In this document: piece after piece, positions 16,553 through 25,700 of the stretch
Layout of the letters: each line of letters opens with the position of its first letter
Position numbering within the stretch: the stretch's first letter is position 1
Assembly: GCF_037152535.1 (NCBI RefSeq)
Contig: NZ_JBBCMA010000010.1
Coordinates: 11,319 to 75,318 of the forward strand
Reading direction: 5' to 3'
Length of the DNA stretch: 64,000 nt
Source of the DNA: Leclercia sp. AS011
GTDB lineage: Bacteria > Pseudomonadota > Gammaproteobacteria > Enterobacterales > Enterobacteriaceae
Made by a program: the position numbers and the translations under genes
Notes under the pieces: model-generated
Databases searched by the model: none
What the model was told of the DNA's origin: nothing
What the model saw: the letters and a program-made list of their open reading frames with translations, nothing else

Positions 16553-17349
16553 AAAGGATCCGTTTTACGCCCCCCTATGACGATGAGGCTATCGTGGCCT
16601 GGCTGGATGGCGAGATGGAGGAGAGCGATGCCGGGCAGTTTGCCCGCCTGCTGCGCAGCGACGACCAGCTCGCCGGACGTACCGCCGAACTGATGAAGAG
16701 TAACCAGGATTATCACGCGGCCTTTTCCCCTCTACTGGACGAGGCCCCCGCAGCGCGGATGCAGGCCCGGCTGGCGGCCCATCTCAGGGAAAACGCGTCG
16801 CCACGCACGGGGGTCAGCCGTCGGGCGCTGATTGCCGCCTCGGTCTGTTTTCTGCTGATCGGCACGGGCGCGGGCTATCTGGCGCGCACGTTATCAGGCG
16901 AAGGGCCGGAGGCGCGCGATGAGAACGCCAGCATCCGCGATCTGGAGGCGCACTACATGTCGCTCTACAGCGCCGAGACGCTGCTCGACGCCGACAGCTC
17001 GCCCCCGATGCTGCGCCGCGGCCTGGCCCGCATCGCCCGGGATGTGGGGTTGCAGCTGCACGCGCAGCAGCTGGCGCTGCACAATAGCGAGCTGAAGATG
17101 GTGCGCATTCTGCGCTATGAACATACCGCCATCGGCCAGATTGCCTGGAACCAGGCCGACTATGGCCCGCTGGCGCTGTGCATCTCGGCTCACGGGCAGG
17201 GGCGGTCAACCGCGATAGCCACCGAACAGCGTTACGGGATGCATATCGCCTGGTGGCACGACCGGGGGTATCAGTTTGCCCTGATTGGCCGCACGCCTGT
17301 TAAACAGTTAGAGGAAGCGGCCCGCCAGCTACAGGCCGCGCTGTCATAG
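16549..17349 (+). CDS. Membrane anti-sigma factor (cognate to upstream ECF sigma)
   Basis: 266 residues from GTG 16549, overlapping the sigma stop by 4 bp. The cytoplasmic N-terminal part (~1-85; DDEAIVAWLDGEMEESDAGQFARLL) is typical of anti-sigma domains. One transmembrane helix at ~91-111 (ALIAASVCFLLIGTGAGYLA) is followed by a periplasmic domain (~115-266). No HxxxCxxC zinc motif is visible, so it is probably not a ZAS-type redox sensor. Presumably binds and holds the sigma factor at the inner membrane until a signal is perceived. It ends 6 bp inside the convergent yceI-like gene. Confidence 0.82.
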   Translation: MKRIRFTPPYDDEAIVAWLDGEMEESDAGQFARLLRSDDQLAGRTAELMKSNQDYHAAFSPLLDEAPAARMQARLAAHLRENASPRTGVSRRALIAASVCFLLIGTGAGYLARTLSGEGPEARDENASIRDLEAHYMSLYSAETLLDADSSPPMLRRGLARIARDVGLQLHAQQLALHNSELKMVRILRYEHTAIGQIAWNQADYGPLALCISAHGQGRSTAIATEQRYGMHIAWWHDRGYQFALIGRTPVKQLEEAARQLQAALS

Positions 17350-17901
17350 CGCGGCGGGCTTTGCCTGGATCTCAATGGCAATGGCGATCCGATCGTCCAC
17401 CACCAGCGCAAAGCGATCCATTTTATAGGCCGATCGTGAGATGGCGGTGGTGGCATGCAGAGCGATCGCCTCTCCCGACAGGCGATCGAGCCGGGCATCG
17501 AGGATCACCGGACGGCTGAGCTCCCGGACGGTGAGGGAGCCAAAAGCGCGGTAGTGATCCGGGCCGAGCTTGACCACCCGGGTGCTGGCAAAGGTGATGG
17601 TCGGGTAGCGGGCGGCATCAAAAAACATATTGCTCTTCAGCTGCCAGGTGAGCAGGTTGTTGGAGGCCTGCAACGTCGCCACCGGAACGGTGACGTTGAT
17701 GCGGTCGTCAAATTCATTATCCGGGTTTAGCGTGACTTTACCCGTCACCCCTTTCAGATTGGCCCATGACGGAATGCCGCCAAAGGCACGCCACGACAGC
17801 TTGATGGCGGTTTTGTCCGTGTCGATGGTATAGGCGACCGGTGCCGCAAAAAGCGACGGGCAAACAAGCGTGACCGCCAGCAGGAGAAGAAGGCGCAGCA
17901 T
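17344..17901 (-). CDS. YceI-family periplasmic lipocalin-like protein
   Basis: 185 residues. Signal peptide 1-19 (LLLLLAVTLVCPSLFA), then a YceI domain over the whole mature part (YTIDTDKTAIKLSWRAFGG ... YPTITFAST ... GSLTVRELSRPV). YceI proteins are periplasmic beta-barrels that bind isoprenoid-type lipids. Convergent with, and overlapping by 6 bp, the anti-sigma gene; it is not in that operon. YceI is a recurrent neighbour of stress sigma factors, but its ligand and regulation here are not determined. Its promoter lies in the short gap with the ASCH gene. Confidence 0.88.
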   Translation of the reverse strand: MLRLLLLLAVTLVCPSLFAAPVAYTIDTDKTAIKLSWRAFGGIPSWANLKGVTGKVTLNPDNEFDDRINVTVPVATLQASNNLLTWQLKSNMFFDAARYPTITFASTRVVKLGPDHYRAFGSLTVRELSRPVILDARLDRLSGEAIALHATTAISRSAYKMDRFALVVDDRIAIAIEIQAKPAAL

Positions 17902-18044
17902 AAGGTCTTCCTTTCATAGAGCAGGTTTATTCGGGGTAGGGCCCTGCGTGAGATAAGCGTAGAAAGACCCGGGCGCGTCGGCAAGCAGGGCGATGAAATC
18001 GTGCTACAGTGAGCCATTAAAATTTGATCTAAAAGGGTTTTACG

Positions 18045-18455
18045 ATGGATTTGATCGCGGATTTAAAACGGAAATACCCGGGCGCGTGGGCATGGGCCTT
18101 CGGCGATAGTCCTGAGATGGCCGACGAACTGGCGGACCTGGTGGTGAAAGGGATCAAGACCGCCTCCTGCTGCTCGCTGGCCTCGTTTAATACCGATGAC
18201 GCCGCCCCCGGGCCAGGGAGTTACCATATTATTCTTAACGGCCAGGGCGCGCCGGTCTGCGTTATCAGAATGGTCTCTCTGCGCCTGGTGCGCTTCTCCG
18301 AAGTGACGGAAACCTTTGCCCGTAAAGAGGGGGAAGGGGATTTGAGCCTGGCGTACTGGCGCGCGGAACATCAGGCGTTTTTCACCCGCGAAGGGGTGTT
18401 CGCAGAGGATATGGAGCTGGTGGCCGAAGAGTTTAGGGTGGTGGAGGTGGTGTGA
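18045..18455 (+). CDS. ASCH-domain protein
   Basis: 136 residues. Matches the ASCH fold: an N-terminal helix (LIADLKRKYPGAWAWAFGDSPEMADELADLVVKG), the GIKTASC motif, then strands with PGSYHIILNGQGAPVCVIRM and a C-terminal segment with LAYWRAEHQAFFTREG. ASCH proteins resemble the PUA fold and probably bind RNA; some hydrolyse N4-acetylcytidine, but the small E. coli amidohydrolase YqfB is a different, shorter subgroup. Monocistronic. Specific substrate not deducible. Confidence 0.8.
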   Translation: MDLIADLKRKYPGAWAWAFGDSPEMADELADLVVKGIKTASCCSLASFNTDDAAPGPGSYHIILNGQGAPVCVIRMVSLRLVRFSEVTETFARKEGEGDLSLAYWRAEHQAFFTREGVFAEDMELVAEEFRVVEVV

Positions 18456-18676
18456 TGTGTGCGAACAACCCCCTCTGCCTTGAAGTAGAGGATGGGGAGG
18501 GCATCAAACATTTAACCCATAAAAAGATACTTCTCACACTTTAACATTCAACTATATGAATTATTTGTATTTTATATTTTTAGATTGATACAGTTCTGGC
18601 TTAAACATTATTTCGTCCGACAAGCAGGGTTATTTAATCGCTGGCTCGGCGCACCACAACAGGAAATACTTTATTC

Positions 18677-19534
18677 ATGAACGAGTTACCGGCTACACCG
18701 ACCCGTTTTACCTCTATTGAAGAACTGGGTTTAACGGGTGAGATACTCTCTATTTGCACAAATTATGCTGATGGAAAGGGAATACTGGAATTAAACCTTT
18801 CTGCAGGCACCGGTAGGTCGGGTTACTGGATAATCGATCAGAAGCGGCATTTTGATCATGTGGTGTTGCGTGTTAAAGAGTCAGATAAGACCTACAAAAT
18901 ATATACCGGGCGTTTTCTTAACCTTCAGTCTCCTGAGGGTAAGAACAAGAAGATTGCTGTGTTTGACGATCTAAAGTTTCAGGGGGTCACAAACACCAAT
19001 TCCCAAACCTTCAATGGTGGTAAATACAGCGGACATGGACGAACCTATGTCACCGTCCTGTCCTCTTCGGAACCTGAAATGGACGAACCGGTATCGGAAG
19101 CATTTCCAGCGACCTTCCGTGAAGGTTCGCAGAGAGTTATCCGGACACGTCCGGACCAGTCCCCCTTCTCGGAAGCAGTCAGAGAAAATTGTTACGGTCG
19201 CTGTGTAATAACGGGTGCTACATTGCGATGGCGTACCGAAGCTGCACACATTATCCCACATTGTGATCAGGGCATTCCTGACGTTTCGAATGGCCTGTTG
19301 TTGCGACGGGATATTCATGCCCTCTTTGATCAAGGCCATTGTGCAATCAATCCTGACACGATGACGTTACATTTCAGTCAGGCATCCCTTCAACAGGACC
19401 GCGATTTGGCAGAATTTCATTTAACTGAAATCACATCCGAAAAACTTAAGAAGCCCGTTAATAAAGATTTTCTGCTTACCCACTGGCAGTGGTTTGTGCA
19501 AAAACAAGATGAAGATTCACTGTTCACAAGCTAA
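18677..19534 (+). CDS. HNH endonuclease-domain protein
   Basis: 285 residues. The C-terminal third is an HNH_2-type nuclease core: C172 and C176 (CYGRC), H191 and H195 (AAHIIPH), N205 in SNGLLLRRDIHALFD and H214. Residues ~1-130 form a separate beta-rich domain of unknown kind, perhaps a DNA- or ligand-binding part. The gene and its 220-bp upstream gap are visibly lower in GC than the neighbours, which suggests horizontal acquisition. It stands alone between an ASCH gene and REP elements. Orphan HNH proteins of this layout are often restriction-like or mobile-element nucleases. No methylase or partner is adjacent, so its role is unproven. Confidence 0.8.
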   Translation: MNELPATPTRFTSIEELGLTGEILSICTNYADGKGILELNLSAGTGRSGYWIIDQKRHFDHVVLRVKESDKTYKIYTGRFLNLQSPEGKNKKIAVFDDLKFQGVTNTNSQTFNGGKYSGHGRTYVTVLSSSEPEMDEPVSEAFPATFREGSQRVIRTRPDQSPFSEAVRENCYGRCVITGATLRWRTEAAHIIPHCDQGIPDVSNGLLLRRDIHALFDQGHCAINPDTMTLHFSQASLQQDRDLAEFHLTEITSEKLKKPVNKDFLLTHWQWFVQKQDEDSLFTS

Positions 19535-19583
19535 CAATTTATTTTGTGAGTAAGACCGACGGGTAAGAAAGCCGCACTGCAAC

Positions 19584-19664
19584 GCCGGGTGGCGGCTACG
19601 CCTTACCCGGCCTACAAAAACCGTCTTTGACTTGGTAGGCCCGGCAAGCGAAGCGCCGCCGGGC
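19584..19664. repeat. REP/BIME-type inverted repeats
   Basis: Two REP units facing each other (gccgggtggcggctacgcc ... gaagcgccgccgggc) in the gap between the convergent HNH and secretion genes. They probably act as an mRNA-stabilising structure. Confidence 0.85.
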
Positions 19665-19678
19665 AGGCAGGCCGCACC

Positions 19679-20971
19679 TCACATCTCTTTAAACGCCAGC
19701 TCCAGGCGGGCCTGCAGCGGTTTAAACAGGTAGCTCAGGAAGGTGCGCTCCCCGGTTTTAATGGTCACGTTGGCGGGCATCCCGGCTTTGATCTTATGAT
19801 GGCGCAGCAGGCGTACCCCTTCGGGGGAGACCTGCACTTCAGCCAGATAATAGGGCTGCTGGGTTACTTTATCGGTGAGGCGGTCCGCCGAGACGGTCAG
19901 CACCCGGGCCGGCACCGACGGCAGCAGGGCGTGGTTCAGCGCCGGGAACATCACGTCGACGGTCAGCCCCGGGGCCATTTTATCAATCGCCTGCACCGGA
20001 ATTTTGGCGTCGATTTGCAGCGGCTGTCCGGCGGCAACGATATCCATCAGGTGTTCCCCCGGCTGGATCACCCCGCCCACGGTGCTGACTTTCACGTCCA
20101 GCACAATGCCGTCGATGGGCGAGCGGATCAGGGTGTTATCCAGCTCGTGGCGGGTTGACTGGAGTTCGTCCTCCAGCATCGCCACCTCTTTTTGCTTATC
20201 CGTGAGTTCAGACTCCACCTCCCGCTGGTACTGGTGCTGTACCTGATAAGCTTTGATCCGCAGTTCGTTCTGCTGCGACTTCAGCTTCGCGATGTTGAGA
20301 ATGTCTTCTGAGACGGTGCTGGAGATCTCCGCCGCCTCGCGCTCCAGCACCATCAGCTGGGCTTTGGGGTAGTAGTTCTTCTCGCTCAGGGCCCGGATAG
20401 CCCCCAGCTCTCTGTTGATCAGCGTGAACTGATGCTCGCGGTAGCCCTTAATCTTATTGAGATTCTCCGTCTGCCCGACCAGGCCGTCGAGGGACTCCTC
20501 GATCATCGACAGCTCATCCTGAATATTTTTCCGCCGGGTCTCAAAGAGTTTGGCCTGCAGCTGCTGGCTCTCGGCGAGGCGTTTATTACCAGCAAAGTTT
20601 TTTAACAGGCTGTCGCTGAAGGTGATGGACGCCGCGCCGTTTCGTTCCGCCAGTAGCCGGTCTTCACTGGTTTTGGCGGAGATATACTGGGCGCTTAACG
20701 CGCTGTAGCGCATGTCCAGCTGCAGGGTGTCCAGGCGCATTAACACCTGGTTCTTTTTCACCGCTTCCCCCTCCTTCATAAAGATATCGGTCACCCGTCC
20801 GCCGCTTAAGTGCTGGATGGTTTTGCGGTTGCTGGAGACCGTTACCGTGCCGTCGGCTACCACCCCGGCATCCAGCGGCGCTTTTATCGCCCAGAGTAAA
20901 AACCCCCCGACACCAATCAGGATCACCGCCAGGCCGCGGATCAGCGGGGGCCAGATATTGGTATCCGGCAT
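19679..20971 (-). CDS. Type I secretion membrane fusion protein (HlyD/PrtE family)
   Basis: 430 residues from ATG 20971, which has AAGGAG seven bases upstream. An alternative ATG at 20998 overlaps the transporter stop as ATGA, so both starts are possible. One N-terminal transmembrane helix (~12-30), a biotinyl-lipoyl-like half (GGRVTDIFMKEGEAVKKNQVLMRLD), a long periplasmic coiled coil (~85-270), then the second lipoyl half (IRSPIDGIVLDVKV) and a beta-barrel region (KAGMPANVTIKTGERTFLSYL). It bridges the ABC transporter to an outer-membrane channel of TolC type. Last gene of the leftward operon peroxidase-ABC-MFP. No TolC-like gene follows, so the chromosomal TolC is presumably used. Confidence 0.93.
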   Translation of the reverse strand: MPDTNIWPPLIRGLAVILIGVGGFLLWAIKAPLDAGVVADGTVTVSSNRKTIQHLSGGRVTDIFMKEGEAVKKNQVLMRLDTLQLDMRYSALSAQYISAKTSEDRLLAERNGAASITFSDSLLKNFAGNKRLAESQQLQAKLFETRRKNIQDELSMIEESLDGLVGQTENLNKIKGYREHQFTLINRELGAIRALSEKNYYPKAQLMVLEREAAEISSTVSEDILNIAKLKSQQNELRIKAYQVQHQYQREVESELTDKQKEVAMLEDELQSTRHELDNTLIRSPIDGIVLDVKVSTVGGVIQPGEHLMDIVAAGQPLQIDAKIPVQAIDKMAPGLTVDVMFPALNHALLPSVPARVLTVSADRLTDKVTQQPYYLAEVQVSPEGVRLLRHHKIKAGMPANVTIKTGERTFLSYLFKPLQARLELAFKEM

Positions 20972-20994
20972 AGCAGACTCCTTTTCAGCATTGT

Positions 20995-22731
20995 TCATGA
21001 TACGGCCTCACGTTGTGATTCAGCGGGTGCGACGGGAACCGGTTTGAGCATGTTGGCCTGGCGCAGGTTGGCAAACACCTGCTCCCGCGGGCCGAACGCC
21101 TGGACGGCACCTTCGTTTATCAGCAGCACTTTATTCACCACCCCCAGCAGGGTCGGGCGATGGGAGATCAGCACCACCGTCTGCCCTTGGGCGCGCAGGG
21201 CGTTGATGGCCTTGATCAGCGCCATCTCCCCGGCGTCGTCGAGGTTGGCGTTGGGCTCATCAAGGACGATAAAGGCCGGGTTGTTGTACACCGCCCGCGC
21301 CAGGCCGATGCGCTGGCGCTGCCCGCCGGAGAGCTGATGGCCGCTGGCCCCGAGCGGAGTGTCGTAGCCCTGGGGCAGACGTAAAATCATCTCGTGAACC
21401 CCGGCCAACTGCGCCGCGGCAACAATCAGCTCGCTGTTAGCCTCACCAAAGCGGGCAATGTTCTGGGCGATGCTGCCGTCAAACAGCTCCACGTCCTGGG
21501 GCAGATAGCCCATCGACGGGCCGAGCAGGGTTTTATCCCACTGGCAGATGTCGGCCCCATCCAGCCGCACTTTTCCGGCCAGCGGCTGCCAGACCCCCAC
21601 CAGCAGCTTCGCCAGCGAACTCTTGCCCGAGGCGGAAGGGCCGATGATCCCCAGCACTTCGCCCTGTTCGAGCTGGAACGAGACGTTGCGCAGGGTGGCG
21701 GCTTTCTGCCCCGGCGGGGCGGCAAACACCCCTTCGACGCTGATGACGCCTTTCGGGGTCGGCAGGGTGAGGATCGCTTGCGGTGCCGGGTACTCCTCCA
21801 GCAGGCGGGTGAGCTGTTTCCAGGCGCTGCGGAACTGCACAAACTGCTTCCAGCTGCCGATGATCTGCTCCACCGGGCTCAGCACGCGCCCGAGGATAAT
21901 CGACGCGGCAATCATCAGCCCGGGGGTGATTTCCCCGGCGATCACCAGCAGGGCACCGGCCCCCAGCGACACGGACTGCAGCAGGACGCGGACAAAGCGG
22001 CTCAGGCTGCTGTAGACCGCCGACTTATCGGCAATGTGGGTCTGGAGCACCATCACTTTGGTGTGGCCCTCCAGCCAGTGTTTCTTCAGGGTGGCAAGCA
22101 TCCCCATCGCTTCGATGGTGTCGGAGTTTTGCAGCTGCTTGTTGAGGATGATGGCGTTGCCGACGCTCAGCATCTGCGCCTGCTGGATCGGCGTTTTGGT
22201 GGAGAGCTCCGTGAGCAGCGTCAGGCAGAGTAAAATCAGGATCCCGCCGAGGGACAGATAACCCAGCAGGGGATGGACCAGGAACGCCACCAGTAAATAG
22301 AAGGGCGTCCAGGGAATATCGAGCAGGGCGAACAGACTGTTGCCAGCGAGGATCTGGCGGATCTGCGCCAGCTCGTTCAGCGCCTGCGCCGGGTTATTAT
22401 CGCCGGTCGCCATTTTGCGCTTAAAGGCGGCATTAAATACCAGCTGATTGAGCTTCACGTCGAGGCGGTTGCCCAGCCGGGTCATGACGCTGGAACGGGC
22501 AAACTCAATCATCCCGATGACGATATAGACCCCAACGATCAGCAAGGTGAGCATCAGCAGGGTGGTGGTGTTCTGACTGGCAAGAACCCGGTCGTACACC
22601 TGTAGCATATAAATTGCCGGCGCCAGCATAAGCATATTTATCACGCAGCCAAAAAACAGCAGGGTAATAAAGGCAGGCCTGGTCCCCTTGAGGGCGTTTT
22701 TCAGTTCTGTTGACTTATACTGGCGCGGCAT
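20995..22731 (-). CDS. Type I secretion ABC transporter/permease (PrtD/AprD family)
   Basis: 578 residues from ATG 22731 (AAGGAG upstream; an in-frame codon 18 nt earlier is weaker). The N-terminal membrane domain (~20-310) has no C39 peptidase domain, as in PrtD/RsaD exporters of RTX proteins with uncleaved C-terminal signals. The nucleotide-binding domain (~330-560) has Walker A GPSASGKSSLAK, signature LSGGQRQRIGLARA, Walker B FIVLDEPNANLD and the switch His in SHR. It energises export of the RTX peroxidase encoded 36 bp upstream. Translationally close to the membrane fusion gene downstream. Confidence 0.94.
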   Translation of the reverse strand: MPRQYKSTELKNALKGTRPAFITLLFFGCVINMLMLAPAIYMLQVYDRVLASQNTTTLLMLTLLIVGVYIVIGMIEFARSSVMTRLGNRLDVKLNQLVFNAAFKRKMATGDNNPAQALNELAQIRQILAGNSLFALLDIPWTPFYLLVAFLVHPLLGYLSLGGILILLCLTLLTELSTKTPIQQAQMLSVGNAIILNKQLQNSDTIEAMGMLATLKKHWLEGHTKVMVLQTHIADKSAVYSSLSRFVRVLLQSVSLGAGALLVIAGEITPGLMIAASIILGRVLSPVEQIIGSWKQFVQFRSAWKQLTRLLEEYPAPQAILTLPTPKGVISVEGVFAAPPGQKAATLRNVSFQLEQGEVLGIIGPSASGKSSLAKLLVGVWQPLAGKVRLDGADICQWDKTLLGPSMGYLPQDVELFDGSIAQNIARFGEANSELIVAAAQLAGVHEMILRLPQGYDTPLGASGHQLSGGQRQRIGLARAVYNNPAFIVLDEPNANLDDAGEMALIKAINALRAQGQTVVLISHRPTLLGVVNKVLLINEGAVQAFGPREQVFANLRQANMLKPVPVAPAESQREAVS

Positions 22732-22767
22732 AGGGTGCTCCTTATTCAATAAGCGTGACCGTGTTAA

Positions 22768-25700
22768 TTAACCCAGCTGGAAATCGGTTAACTGAATCGA
22801 GCTGACCGCCGTATTCAGTAACGTGATTTTGTCGCCGTTGACGAAGTTCAGAACCGTCGACGTCCCGCTGGTGGTCAAAGTGATGTTGCTGTTGAAGTTA
22901 GCGGCCGTAATGCCCCTTCCTGCCAGGTTGATGAGGTCCTGACCCCCGGCCGGGTTACTGTCGAAGTCGGTAATGGTGTCCTGCCCGAAGCTGGCCCCGA
23001 AGATAAAGATGTCGTTGCCGCCCGCGCCGGTGAGGGTGTCATTGCCGCCCGCGCCGTTCAGTCGATCCACGCCCGTGCCGCCGGTGAGGGTGTTCGCCAG
23101 GGCGTTACCAGTCCCGGTGAAGCCGCCGTTGCCGGTAAAGGTCAGCACTTCGACATCCTGGCTTAAGGTATAGGTGTTGAGGCTGACCCGGACGGTATCG
23201 GTCCCGCCGTTAACCTCTTCCACCACCGTATCGCCCACGTTATCCACGTGATAGGTGTCGTTCCCCAGCCCGCCGGTCATGGTGTCGGCACCCTGGCCGC
23301 CGTCCAGACCGTCGTTACCGTTCCCGCCGATCAGAGTGTCGTTCCCGGCCAGGCCGAACAGGGTATCGTCCCCGTCCATCCCGTTGAGGGTGTCGTTGCC
23401 TCTGCCGCCGGTCATGGTGTTGGCCAGCGCGTTGCCGGTGCCGTTGAAGTTGCCGGTTCCGGTATAGGTCAGGTTTTCAAGGTTGTCGGCCATCACGTAG
23501 CTGGCGGCGGTGACCTCGACCAGATCGGTCCCGGCGTTGACGGCTTCGGTGATAACGTCGCCTGCATCATCCACGTGATAGGTGTCGTTGCCGATGCCGC
23601 CAGCCATCTGGTCCGCACCCGCGCCGCCGTCCAGATCGTCATTGCCCGTCCCGCCGATCAGCACGTCGTCACCTGCCAGACCGAAGAGGGTATCGTTACC
23701 CGCGCCGCCGTCGATGTAGTCGCTGCCGGCGGTGCCGAACAGGGTGTTCGCCCCGTTGTTGCCGACCAACAGGTTGCCGACCAGCTGGGTCGGGGCCGAG
23801 GTCAGGGTCACCGACGGGTTGCCCTCGTCATCGGTGACGGTGACGATCACTCGCAGCTGCCGCTCCAGCGTCGCCTGCGTCGGGGTAAAGGTGGCCGCCG
23901 TGGCTCCGACAATGTTGATAAAGCCCAGACCCGAACTCATCTGCCACTGGTAGCGGAAGTTGTTGCCGTTGGTCAGGCCGTCGCCGTCGGTAATGCCCGA
24001 GACATCAGCCGTCAGGGCCAGGGTACGGGTTGGGGTCAGGTCGCTGACCACCGGCACGCCCCGGGTCGGTTGATCCCGTGGCCCGACCGGGCTGGTGATG
24101 GCCGACACCAGGGATTCCGCATCCCCCATCCGGTCGTTGAAGCTGGCGGTGACCCGCAGCTGCGTGCCGGCCAGGTTGTTGCCCACCCGGAACTCGCTGC
24201 CGGTGGCCTGATCGCGCCACTCCCCGCCAATCAGCGCCTGCCAGGTGTAGGTGATCGGCAGGTTGTTCGCCAGACCGTTGCCATCCGCCAGGTTAGCGGT
24301 GTTGACCCGCAGCAGATCGCCCACCCCAGGCGCTTTGTTGCTGATATTGACGTCGCCGGTGGCCTTTTGCGCCGTCACCCACAGCTGGGTGTTGTCGCCA
24401 AATTCCAGCTTCTCGATGTTCAGCAGGCGGTCGGTACCGTCCCCGACCGGCAGGTTGGCCGAGACGGTGGCGTGGTTAACCGTCAGGCTGCCGTCGGCGT
24501 TGCGGGTAAAGTTGTAGTTGCCGTTAACGTCGCGGTAGAGCGCGATGTCGGTTTCGCCTTTATTACCGTCATTGAGGATCTCACGCACGATATGCAGCTG
24601 GCCCGGATTAAGGGTGCCATTCAGCATCTCAGTTTTGAGCTCGTTCATGCTGTCGGCGCTCTTGATCACTCCGCCGTTGGCGTCGCGGACCTCAATGCGC
24701 ACGTTCAGCCAGGCATCGCCATCGATGATGTCATTGCCCGCTTTCCCCATGATGCGGTCGCTGCCGCCGCCGCCGAGGAGAATATCCGCGCCGTTATCCG
24801 GGTTGAGCACCACGCCATCTACGGCGCCGTTGATCAGAGTGCTGCCGACCACCTTATCGAGGCCGTTGATCCGCGCCACCCCGTCGAGGGTCAGGTTGTT
24901 GGAGAGCGGGGTTCCCTGAACCGGGGCAGTCCCGACAGGTTGATCGGTGCCGGTGAGCACGTCGTCAAATTTCCAGCCCGACAGCCCTTCCACGAGGTCG
25001 AAGCGGTCGCGCAGGATAAACTCCTGCTGGTTCACGAAGATCGGGATGCCGAGGTCGGAGTTGGCCCCGACAACGTCCCCCTTGTGGATCGCCCAGTCGA
25101 AGCCTGCCATCCCGTTGTTACGCTGGATCCCGGCCCCCTGAACCATAATGTCATCGCCCGCTTCGCCGTCGTAGTCGGTGTCGTTCCCCTGACCGTTCAG
25201 CACGTCGTGACCGATGATGGTGCTGTTGAAGAACAGCTCGGAGTTTTCACCCGTCAGGGAGTCAAAGCCGTCGCCGCCCTCGATCCAGTCATCACCCTCG
25301 TTGCCCATCAGCGCGTCGCCGCCGGAGCCGCCGAGGATAAAGTCGTTGTCCAGGCCGCCAAACACCTCCTGGGCATCCTCGCCCACCACAATAAAGTCCT
25401 GGCCGCTGCCGCCGAAGCTCAGGTCGTTACCGTTCCCGGAGAAGATGACGTCGTTCCCGGCATCACCGTGCAGGAAGTCGGCCCCGCCCACCGGCGTGCC
25501 GGTGTCGGTGATGATGTCGTCCCCATCGCCGCCGTGGACGGTATCGGCTTCATCACCGCCGTCGAGACGGTCGTTGCCGCCATCACCCCACAGGCTGTCG
25601 ATGCCTTTGCCGCCGATTAAGGTGTCGTTCCCGGCAGAGCCGCCGAGCACCACGTGTCCATCACCGGAGTATTTCAGGTACGCGCCATCCAGCTTGCCGT

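Noticed and set aside
23248..25620. 790-codon plus-strand open frame opposite the RTX peroxidase
   Set aside because: Also a shadow. The minus strand encodes clear peroxidase and RTX motifs, and the plus-strand translation has none.
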